Shown here: piece after piece, positions 51,530 through 59,201 of the stretch
How positions within the stretch are numbered: position 1 is the stretch's first letter
Layout of the letters: each line of letters begins with the position of its first letter
Source of the DNA: Lawsonella clevelandensis
GTDB lineage: Bacteria > Actinomycetota > Actinomycetes > Mycobacteriales > Mycobacteriaceae
Direction: 5' to 3'
Assembly (NCBI RefSeq): GCF_003241315.1
Contig: NZ_QFOZ01000002.1
Location: 62,001 to 126,000, forward strand
Length of the DNA: 64,000 nt
The notes under the pieces: generated by a model
What the model saw: the letters and a program-made list of their open reading frames with translations, nothing else
Database searches by the model: none
Told to the model about the DNA's origin: nothing
Made by a program: the position numbers and the translations under genes

Positions 51530-53277
51530 TGTCATCATCGGTATCGTCGAGGAAACTCGCCTCACGGAGGGCATGCTGTAAATCGTGAAGGAAACAGCTC
51601 GCCGCGGAAGAGTCGATAAGACATGCGTCGTAGCTCAGCGTGAGATATACCATGTCGCGGATAGCGATAGCGCTATCGTCCGCGCCATCCACAACAACGG
51701 GACGCTGTACTGGAGTACCAATAGACAGTGCTGCTGATTGCGGTGGAATAACAAGGGGAGTCTCCCATAAGGCACCCATAGACGTGGGGTGGGATAACGT
51801 GAACGTACCACCACTAAGATCGCGAGGGGTAAGAGTGCCGTTTAAACAGCGTTCTTCCATATTCTGCACATGCTGTCCAATTTCATTAAGACTGTACTGG
51901 TCAGCATGGTGAAGAACGGGGGAGAGGAGACCCTGTGGCGTATCAATCCCAATGGAAAGATCAATATCCTCATAGTAGGTAATCTGCTGATTCTGCTTGT
52001 CATAGCTGGCGTTAAGAGCCGGATGACGACGCAGCAGACGGGATACCACATAGATAGCGCATGCGCGCAAAGACAGTGTAGTGGAAGGGCTCTCCGTACG
52101 AATTGAGGTTAGGCGACGCAGAAGATTTGTCACATCCGTGTCGAATACTTGAGAAACTTGCGCAGTGCTCTGTCCCGCCGCAAGAGCTGCAGCGGCAGCA
52201 GATTGCCGTATGGGGGAAGCAGGGTGAGTAGTCCCACGGAGGTTAGCGGCGTCACCCATTGGAGTAGAAGCAGAAGGAGAAATGCCTAATACTCCGGAGT
52301 CTATGCCAACTGTTTGTGTTTGTGCAGAGGCCTGACGGTGTTCCTGCGTGGCCGCATAGTCAAGAATGTCTTTCTTCACGATGCGTCTGCCGAGTCCGCT
52401 GCCGTGTACGTGTGCAAGGTCGACATGTTTTTCCGCAGCTAACTTCCGCACAAGTGGAGTGACATAACTACGGTCAGTACTCGCAGTGTTTGTGTGTGAC
52501 GGTTCTTCCCCAAAAGTGGATATGCCGGGAACATTGTGAAAACTGGGGGACGTTTGCGGAACCTTCAGAGTAGCTTTCTCAGCAACAGGAGTCGCTACTG
52601 GCTTCGGGGTCTCTGACTCTCTGGAGAACTGCTAATACTTGCCCGGTAGAAATGGTGCCATCTTCACGCGCGCAAATTTGGACGAGTATGCCGTTAGCGG
52701 GAGAAGGGATTGTTTTCGTGACTGTTTGAGCAGTTGTGCTAATAGAGACTTCCAAAAGGGGATCATGTGTATGAACGTGGTCTCCCAGTTTTGTGCACCA
52801 ACGAATAATGGTGCTGGTAGTAGAGTCGGCAGTAGAACTGTCTGCCGTAGATTCCGTCACTTCCGGCATGAGGACTTCACAGTAGTGCACGTCGCTTGCG
52901 TCTGGTGTGTCTTCCTTTTCTGGTTCTTCCGGTTCTTCCGGTTCGCTATTTCGTGAGTGCCTGCCGGCAGATATTTCCTCCGCCGGTACAGGCTCTGCGG
53001 CAGAGTTTGAGACAGGTTCCGCGGTTTCCGTAACGTCATCTTTGCTGGCAATACGTGCCAGCAACCCGCCAATTTCGACAGTATCGTCTTCCCAGGCGCA
53101 AATCTCTACGAGCACACCGCTTTCCGGGGAGGGGATTTCGGTATCTACTTTGTCTGTAGCGATCTCAACTAAAGGCTCGTCTTGTGCAACAGTATCTCCA
53201 ACATTTTTTAGCCAGCGTGTAACGGTTCCTTCCGTTACTGATTCACCGAGTTCGGGAAGTGTTACAGAGACAGCCAT
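51516..53277 (-). pseudogene. dlaT: Dihydrolipoamide acyltransferase (E2), frameshifted and lacking catalytic residues
   Basis: The order lipoyl domain 1, lipoyl domain 2, peripheral-subunit-binding domain, acyltransferase core is that of the E2 of pyruvate/2-oxoglutarate dehydrogenase in this group. The first 232 residues end at a stop at 52579 shortly after the second lipoyl domain. Continuing in another frame gives a proper linker (ETPKPVATPVAEKATLK) and then the binding domain (VTPLVRKLAAEKHVDL) and core, without interruption to 51516. The shift is at or near the CT repeat at 52617-52622. Independently, the acyltransferase motif YDHRLVDG reads YDACLIDS, so the catalytic histidine is alanine. 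The second lipoyl domain has Thr where the lipoyl lysine belongs. The set points to a gene under decay or changed function. Confidence 0.8.
52579..53277 (-). CDS. Stand-alone dilipoyl fragment of dlaT
   Basis: This is the part of the split gene that can be translated: 232 residues, ATG at 53277 with AAGGAG nearby upstream. Lipoyl domain 1 is intact with DKVDTEIPSP and its lysine. A Glu/Pro-rich linker (EEPEEPEKED) follows, then lipoyl domain 2, which has QTVTKTIPSP and no lysine at the modified position. If made, it would be a lipoylated carrier without a catalytic core. Confidence 0.6.
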   Translation of the reverse strand: MAVSVTLPELGESVTEGTVTRWLKNVGDTVAQDEPLVEIATDKVDTEIPSPESGVLVEICAWEDDTVEIGGLLARIASKDDVTETAEPVSNSAAEPVPAEEISAGRHSRNSEPEEPEEPEKEDTPDASDVHYCEVLMPEVTESTADSSTADSTTSTIIRWCTKLGDHVHTHDPLLEVSISTTAQTVTKTIPSPANGILVQICAREDGTISTGQVLAVLQRVRDPEASSDSCC

Positions 53278-53487
53278 GCCACAACTCCTTATAGAGGGGT
53301 ACGTATGTCCTTAGACTACCCTGTTGATTCGAATGGCTCCTTTCTCCTTCATAGTGTGGTGAAGTATTCGCATTGCTATCGCACAAGAAGATCGCACTAG
53401 AGATCGCAGTGGAGATTGCTGAATTTTGCTCACTATGTGAAGAAAAAGCTAGTCTCAGCAGCGCTAGCTGCAAAGTAAGGTACCATA

Positions 53488-54600
53488 ATGCCCATGGCTC
53501 AACACTCTACTTTTACTATTCACCGTTCTCCCCATCCGCATAGCGATGAGGAACGTGCAGCAATTCTTGCCAATCCTGGCTTCGGCTCTCATTTCACTGA
53601 CCACATGGTGGTTATTGATTATGAGGAGGGTAAAGGCTGGCACAATCACCGTGTCGTCCCCTATGCTCCCTTCTCTGTGGAACCCGCCTCCATGGTGTTG
53701 CACTATGGACAAGCCATTTTCGAGGGGCTGAAGGCGTACCGTCATGCTGATGGCGAAATTGTCACGTTCCGTCCCACCGCTAACGCCGCCCGTTTCCAGT
53801 CCTCTGCTGACCGTATGGCCATGCCAAGACTCTCCGAAGAAGATTTCATCGATTCCATCAAGGAACTTGTCACTATCGACCAGGAATGGGTTCCGCAGCC
53901 GGGTGGCGAGGAATGCCTCTACCTGCGTCCCTTCATGTTTGCTACAGAGAATGGACTGGGAGTTCATCCTGCGAAGAAGTTCACCTATGTTCTTATTGCG
54001 TCTCCAGCTGGCGCATATTTCTCCGAGGGAGGCATAAAGCCGGTAACGGTGTGGGTTTCCCACGAGTATGTGCGTGCCTGCCCGGGGGGTACCGGTGCTG
54101 CTAAATTCGCCGGTAACTATGCTGCTTCATTGGCTGCGCAGGATGCCGCATCCAAACAAGGCTGTGATCAAGTTTTGTGGCTGGATGCTATTAAGCGCGA
54201 AAATATTGAAGAGATGGGCGGTATGAACGCTATGTTCGTGGCCCAGGACGGTGATGATGTTACCGTCATTACGCCTGCTCTATCAGGTTCTCTTCTTCCC
54301 GGTATTACGCGAGATTCATTGAAGACTGTGGTCAGCGATTTGGGCTACACCATGGAAGAACGCGTTATTACGTTCACCGAACTCACTGATCGAGTAGCAA
54401 AGGGAGAAATTACGGAGGCCTTTGCCTGTGGAACAGCCGCCGTTATTAACCCCATTGGTTCCTTCAAATCCCGCGATGGTGAATTTACTGTTAATGACGG
54501 TCAGTCCGGTGCTATTACCATGCAGCTGCGCGAAACTCTCACAGGTATTCAGCGTGGTGAACGTCCCGATAGCCATCACTGGTTGTACAAATTGGTCTAG
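53488..54600 (+). CDS. ilvE: Branched-chain amino acid aminotransferase
   Basis: A 370-residue class IV PLP enzyme for the last step of Leu, Ile and Val synthesis. The PLP lysine is in GAAKFAGNYA near residue 205. Also seen are HYGQAIFEGLKAYR, ECLYLRPFMFA, and the phosphate-binding LPGITRDS region. The ATG at 53488 has AAGG upstream; a second ATG two codons later is an alternative. It is divergent from dlaT, as in mycobacteria (Rv2210c/Rv2215 region). A perfect hairpin terminator follows. Confidence 0.96.
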   Translation: MPMAQHSTFTIHRSPHPHSDEERAAILANPGFGSHFTDHMVVIDYEEGKGWHNHRVVPYAPFSVEPASMVLHYGQAIFEGLKAYRHADGEIVTFRPTANAARFQSSADRMAMPRLSEEDFIDSIKELVTIDQEWVPQPGGEECLYLRPFMFATENGLGVHPAKKFTYVLIASPAGAYFSEGGIKPVTVWVSHEYVRACPGGTGAAKFAGNYAASLAAQDAASKQGCDQVLWLDAIKRENIEEMGGMNAMFVAQDGDDVTVITPALSGSLLPGITRDSLKTVVSDLGYTMEERVITFTELTDRVAKGEITEAFACGTAAVINPIGSFKSRDGEFTVNDGQSGAITMQLRETLTGIQRGERPDSHHWLYKLV

Positions 54601-54667
54601 TGACGGACCACAACAATTACACATGCAATAAATTATTGTGACGAGCCATAAGCACTGTTACGAGAAT

Positions 54668-54703
54668 ATTATCGCCCCCGCTATACCCAGCGGGGGCGAT
54701 AAT
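54668..54703. terminator. Bidirectional terminator between ilvE and cobS
   Basis: ATTATCGCCCCCGCT and AGCGGGGGCGATAAT pair perfectly over 15 bp with a 6-base loop. A/T-rich flanks on both sides suit termination of both convergent genes. Confidence 0.9.
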
Positions 54704-54721
54704 TATTGTGTGCGAAGTAAT

Positions 54722-55516
54722 CTAGAGAAGCGCCGTTACTGCACAAACTGCCATAACAGCACCGCAGGACTGGAGCAACTCTACATTTGCCCCAAGCACA
54801 TCGCCGTCTACACACCCAAGTATGCGGACGCACTGCTGGCGGTAGAATACCGTGACACCCACTGCTATGGCGCTATACAGTAGCGCGATGACGACGGATA
54901 CATCCGGCATCTGTCCACACAGTGCTGACGTTACTGCTGCTGCCCCGGTAAACAGTAAAGCTCCCATGCTAGACATTATCCAGCCGAAAAGGGGGCGCTG
55001 TGTGCTCACCATGAGGAAGCCGAAACCGTCACGCGGTACTGGTGAAGCCCCCGACGCACACATAAGTGGTGTACTCCATTGGGCCACGGCAATAACGGTA
55101 CCCGTCATAATATGACCGTTATGGATACTCAATAAGCCAAATGCAAGGCTTTCCGCAATAAGAGCTAAGACAACGGCGGTTAGGCCAGGAGATCCCACTT
55201 GCCCATCATGCATAATTCGACGGGCTTCTTTCGGCTCCCGGTAGGACGTCAATCCATCAAAAGTGTTGGCTAAACCGTCCACATGTATACCGCGGGTAAG
55301 AATAACGAGCAGTACGGTAAGAATGATGCCGGTAATGGGCCATGGTATAGCAGCGGCGGAGAGTCCCCACGATACCAGTCCGCACAGTAACCCCAGTACA
55401 ACACCAACCAGGGGAGTGGCTTTCACAACACGAGCTCCTACGTGTCGGTTAACGTCGTCCGGGGCCTTCACTGGGAAGATAGTCAACCATGAGAGAGCTG
55501 TACGGAATCCAATCAT
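54722..55516 (-). CDS. cobS: Adenosylcobinamide-GDP ribazoletransferase
   Basis: A 264-residue membrane enzyme that joins adenosylcobinamide-GDP to alpha-ribazole in the last steps of cobalamin assembly. Motifs include FRTALSWLTIFPV at the start, TRGIHVDGLANTFDGL and RRIMHDGQVGSPG, which bind metal and substrate. The ATG at 55516 is preferred because GGAGG lies 10 bases before; ATGs at 55525 and 55549 are too close to or upstream of it. No cobU or cobT is next to it, and no cobalamin riboswitch is visible upstream. Confidence 0.93.
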   Translation of the reverse strand: MIGFRTALSWLTIFPVKAPDDVNRHVGARVVKATPLVGVVLGLLCGLVSWGLSAAAIPWPITGIILTVLLVILTRGIHVDGLANTFDGLTSYREPKEARRIMHDGQVGSPGLTAVVLALIAESLAFGLLSIHNGHIMTGTVIAVAQWSTPLMCASGASPVPRDGFGFLMVSTQRPLFGWIMSSMGALLFTGAAAVTSALCGQMPDVSVVIALLYSAIAVGVTVFYRQQCVRILGCVDGDVLGANVELLQSCGAVMAVCAVTALL

Positions 55517-55652
55517 TACCGCCATACCTCCGAACTCGTATCGATACACTTAGCCATGCTGGGAAATATGTTCCAGTGGAGTACAAGTAGGTACTCGTTA
55601 AACGTGAGTGTATCTTTTTTACAGCTCCGTCCGAAGGATTTTCGCTCGTTAA

Positions 55653-56456
55653 CTAGTCAGTATTCTTCTTCCGTGAGGGTTTTTCTTCTTCAGATGCAGG
55701 AGCGGAAGTATCAGTTTCTTCCCCGTCAGTGGACTTTGACCAGGGAAAAACGGGTGCAGTTTGCGGAACTGGATTACGCCAATGGCGTGGCTGAGTAGCA
55801 CGCATGAAGGCATACCATCCCAGACGGAACCCGGTTTCTTTCTTCCCCTTATTCGGAAACTCCTTCTCTGCCCGGTGGGAAACCGTAATGCAAATGCGGA
55901 ATGTTTCCACAAGAAGCACAATGAAGCAGAAATACATAAGGTATTGCACAAAGCGCTGAATCGAATAATTCGGAATCATTGTGAAAATAAGCAGGAAAAG
56001 AACGACGGGGAACAGCCACGAAATAGGCGTCCAGTTGGAGTCCACCCAGTCGCGTGCAAACCGGCGAACAGGGCCTTTATCGCGTGGCAGAACGTAATCG
56101 TCGTCACCAGCAGCCATCCGCTCACGACGATATTCCTGTTGCATACGGCGCTCTTCGCGTTCGCGTGCCTTGGCGGCTTTTTTCTCTTCTTTCGTCATGC
56201 CGGCGTAGCGGGCATCTTCGCGTGCGCGAGCTTCTTTACGCGTCATAGGAGCCGGGGCGACGGGTCCACGCTGAATACCGCGAGCACGTTCAACATCACG
56301 GCGGCGGGGGGTAGCGTAACCCTTCTTCGGAGTGTAAGCAGAGTTCTTCTTCGGAGGAGCTACTGGCTCAGTCTTTTCCTCAACTGAGGGTTCCACTTCT
56401 GGCGAAACAGCGTTGTTAGAGTCACAGTTTTTAGAGTCACGACGAAAGAGTTTCAC
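55653..56456 (-). CDS. DUF3043 family membrane protein
   Basis: A 267-residue protein of the DUF3043 family (Rv2206 in mycobacteria). The first 140 residues are strongly charged, with MTRKEARAREDARYAGMTKEEKK and similar Arg/Glu stretches likely to be coiled or disordered. Two membrane helices lie at about 145-195 (WLFPVVLFLLIFTMIP and RFVQYLMYFCFIVLLVE). The C-terminal tail contains a Ser/Thr/Glu-rich region. The function is unknown. It is divergent from the HesB/IscA gene. Confidence 0.85.
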   Translation of the reverse strand: MKLFRRDSKNCDSNNAVSPEVEPSVEEKTEPVAPPKKNSAYTPKKGYATPRRRDVERARGIQRGPVAPAPMTRKEARAREDARYAGMTKEEKKAAKAREREERRMQQEYRRERMAAGDDDYVLPRDKGPVRRFARDWVDSNWTPISWLFPVVLFLLIFTMIPNYSIQRFVQYLMYFCFIVLLVETFRICITVSHRAEKEFPNKGKKETGFRLGWYAFMRATQPRHWRNPVPQTAPVFPWSKSTDGEETDTSAPASEEEKPSRKKNTD

Positions 56457-56656
56457 CCCCTTAGGCTAAAGGAAAAAGTGTGTTGAATCTAACTCATGCT
56501 GCAGAGGTGGCATAGAGCTGGTGGGGTAGCTGCCGCTATAAACGGTGGAAGGAATGGTGTCGTTGAAGGTGTGGTGGGAATAGTTTCTTGGGTGGAATCG
56601 TTCTACACTCGTAGAGATTAAGTGGATCGTAACTAATCGTTTGTGAGGAGTAGTTC

Positions 56657-57004
56657 ATGGCTGACACTAAGGATTTTCTTGCCGGTGTAACCCTAACCGA
56701 CGCAGCCGCCGCTAAAGCTAAAGCCCTTATCGATGCGGAAGGCCGGGATGACCTTGTATTGCGTCTAGCCGTTGCCCCCGGCGGGTGTGCTGGCCTGCGC
56801 TATCAGCTTTTCTTTGATGACCGTGAACTTGATGGGGATGTCCGCAACGAGTTCGGTGGCGTCACCCTCGTCGTGGATCGTCTCTCTATGCCCTACCTGA
56901 TGGGTGCCACTATTGATTATGCGGATACTATTCAGAAGCAGGGCTTCACGATTGATAATCCCAATGCTAAGGGAACGTGCGCGTGTGGAGATTCCTTCAA
57001 CTAA
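56657..57004 (+). CDS. HesB/IscA-family iron-sulfur carrier
   Basis: A 115-residue A-type carrier. The three cluster-binding cysteines are in PGGCAGLRY and GTCACGDSF. These proteins pass Fe-S clusters to target enzymes; here complex I and lipoyl synthase nearby are possible clients. GAGGAG is 6 bases before the ATG. The position between DUF3043 and asnB matches Rv2204c. The length is normal. Confidence 0.93.
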   Translation: MADTKDFLAGVTLTDAAAAKAKALIDAEGRDDLVLRLAVAPGGCAGLRYQLFFDDRELDGDVRNEFGGVTLVVDRLSMPYLMGATIDYADTIQKQGFTIDNPNAKGTCACGDSFN

Positions 57005-57044
57005 CAAGGATGTTCAACCACTAAGAGCGTCATAGTTCACTAAA

Positions 57045-57075
57045 CGGTGCTGCTATCGAGAAAATAGCAGCACCG
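57045..57075. terminator. Bidirectional terminator between HesB/IscA and asnB
   Basis: CGGTGCTGCTAT and ATAGCAGCACCG form a perfect 12-bp stem with a 7-base loop, placed between two convergent genes. Confidence 0.88.
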
Positions 57076-57097
57076 TTGTGTATCTATATAACAGTTT

Positions 57098-59023
57098 CTA
57101 CACAGTAACTGGGTAGTGTGGCTCAGGGATCTCCGGGTGGATGCGGTCTTCAACGAAAATACCGTGCCAAATAATGAAGCAGAGTATCGTCCAGATTCTG
57201 CGGGAATGGTCCATCACACCGTTCTTATGTTCATCGAGCATGGTGAGCGTGGCGCTCTTGTCGAAGAGAGCATCGGCTTCGGACTCGAGAATGAGCGACC
57301 GGGCCCAGTCATACATTTCTGGTCCTGCCAGCCAGTGGCGGATGGGGACAGGGAATCCAAGCTTCCGGCGGTGGAGGACATGCTCGGGAACAATTGTTTT
57401 GAGTGCTTCTCGTAGTGCCCACTTAGAAGTGCCGTGGGCGATCTTCATATCGTAGGGGAGCTTCTGCGCTGCATCCCATACCACTTTGTCCAGGAAGGGG
57501 ACGCGCAGCTCAAGAGAATTCGCCATGGTGATACGGTCGGCTTTTACCAAAATATCGCCACGCAGCCAGGTGAACATGTCAATATGCTGCATACGGGCCA
57601 CCGGATCCCAGCCTTGCGACTTGGCGTAAATACTATCGGTGACATCTTGGTGATCCCACTCCGGGGTGGTCCACGGCATAAGGTTATGCATCTGCTCAAA
57701 AGTGAACGAACGAGCATTACCGTAGTAGCGGTCTTCTAGAGTCATGGAACCGCGTTTCAGTAAACTCTTCCCGCGCATACCCTCCGGGAGAATATCGGAG
57801 AAAGCTCCTAGGCCGCGCCGCAGTGGTCCCGGAATCTTCTCAAAGGGGGCAAGAGAAAGCGGTTCTTTGTAGATGGTGTAGCCGCCGAAAAGTTCATCAG
57901 CGCCCTCACCGGAGAGAACAACCTTGACATGCTTGCGAGCCTCACGAGCCACAAAATAGAGGGGGACGAGTGCCGGATCGGCAACGGGGTCGTCAAGGTA
58001 CCAGATAATGCGGGGGACGGCCTCAATAAATTCTTCCGGTGTTACCGGTTTAACAATGTGTTCTACCCCAATGGCTTTAGCGGACCCGGCAGCAACATCA
58101 ATCTCGGAGTAACCCGCGCGGTGAAAACCAGTGGTGAAGGTCAGCAGATTATCATTGTGCCGCTTCGCAAGTGCGGCAATAGCAGTGGAGTCAATTCCAC
58201 CAGAGAGGAAAGAGCCCACAGTAACATCGGCACGCATGTGCTTAGCAACGGAGTCTTCCAGCGCTGCCGTAATACCGTCGATAAGAGCCTGCTCATGGTC
58301 GTGGGCACTTTTATCAACAGGGAAGGTGGGGTCAAAGTAGCGGCGGATATGAAGTTCTCCACCAGGGGTTAGCGTGGCGCAGCAACCGGATTCAAGACGT
58401 CTAATAGCAGTGTGAAGACTCTCCGGCTCGGGAACATACTGGAAGGCCACATAGTGTTCAAGGGCTCGTTTATCGAGGTCAAGGGGAAGACCAATAGTAT
58501 CGGCAAGAGAAAGCAGACACTTCTTCTCCGAACCGAAAACTGCTCCCTTATCTGTCTGGCAGTAATAGAGAGGCTTAATGCCGAAGGGATCTCGACCCAT
58601 AAAAAGTGTGTGGGTTTTGGTGTCCCAAATGAGGAACGCGAACATGCCGCGCAGACGTGTAATAACGTCTTCACCCCAGTAGTGGAAGCCCACGACGATG
58701 GGTTCACCGTCACCCGTGGTATGAAATTCTGCGTTGAACTCGCGCTGTAGTTCTTCCCGCAGTTCAACATAGTTATAGATTTCACCGTTGAACGCCAGAA
58801 TGTAACGATCGGGGTCCTCTGCTGGTCCCCACGCCATTGGCTGGTGAGCATTTTCAATATCAATGATGGAAAGACGCGTGAAACCAAAGACAACATCATC
58901 ATTGTGCCAGGTGAGGTGTTCATCGGGACCGCGGTGACGCATATAGGGAAGAGCTGCAGTTACCGTATCCGCGTATTGGGCAGCGGTGCCGTCTGCCGAC
59001 AGGAATCCGAGAAGGCCACACAT
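57098..59023 (-). CDS. asnB: Asparagine synthase (glutamine-hydrolysing)
   Basis: A 641-residue enzyme. The N-terminal nucleophile Cys2 (MCGLLGF) begins the glutaminase domain, which includes MRHRGPDEH and FNGEIYNYVELREEL. The synthase domain has the PP-loop SFLSGGIDSTAIAAL near residue 265 and VLSGEGADELFGGY. In mycobacteria the orthologue (Rv2201) amidates envelope precursors and is next to the qcr/cta cluster; that cluster is absent here. A normal-length, intact gene. Confidence 0.95.
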   Translation of the reverse strand: MCGLLGFLSADGTAAQYADTVTAALPYMRHRGPDEHLTWHNDDVVFGFTRLSIIDIENAHQPMAWGPAEDPDRYILAFNGEIYNYVELREELQREFNAEFHTTGDGEPIVVGFHYWGEDVITRLRGMFAFLIWDTKTHTLFMGRDPFGIKPLYYCQTDKGAVFGSEKKCLLSLADTIGLPLDLDKRALEHYVAFQYVPEPESLHTAIRRLESGCCATLTPGGELHIRRYFDPTFPVDKSAHDHEQALIDGITAALEDSVAKHMRADVTVGSFLSGGIDSTAIAALAKRHNDNLLTFTTGFHRAGYSEIDVAAGSAKAIGVEHIVKPVTPEEFIEAVPRIIWYLDDPVADPALVPLYFVAREARKHVKVVLSGEGADELFGGYTIYKEPLSLAPFEKIPGPLRRGLGAFSDILPEGMRGKSLLKRGSMTLEDRYYGNARSFTFEQMHNLMPWTTPEWDHQDVTDSIYAKSQGWDPVARMQHIDMFTWLRGDILVKADRITMANSLELRVPFLDKVVWDAAQKLPYDMKIAHGTSKWALREALKTIVPEHVLHRRKLGFPVPIRHWLAGPEMYDWARSLILESEADALFDKSATLTMLDEHKNGVMDHSRRIWTILCFIIWHGIFVEDRIHPEIPEPHYPVTV

Positions 59024-59201
59024 AACTATTTCGTCCTTCCTAAAAACTAGGAGTATTCCTAGCCGAGAAGTGAAGTATTGTTCCCTCGATAAGTGAGGTA
59101 AAGGGTTCGCTTAAGTATGCCACTAAATAGGCAATGACTGACATAGCCCATGATCAAAAGCATGATCAAACGCATGATGACGGCGTTCGTACGTCAGCGT
59201 C

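Noticed and set aside
52579..52650. Programmed ribosomal frameshift in dlaT
   Set aside because: No slippery heptamer or downstream structure is evident at the shift, and the required shift is not a simple -1 on an A- or T-run; loss of catalytic residues favours decay.
55517..55652. Cobalamin riboswitch upstream of cobS
   Set aside because: No B12-box-like sequence (GCCACTG) or extended leader is present; the upstream interval is only about 136 bases.
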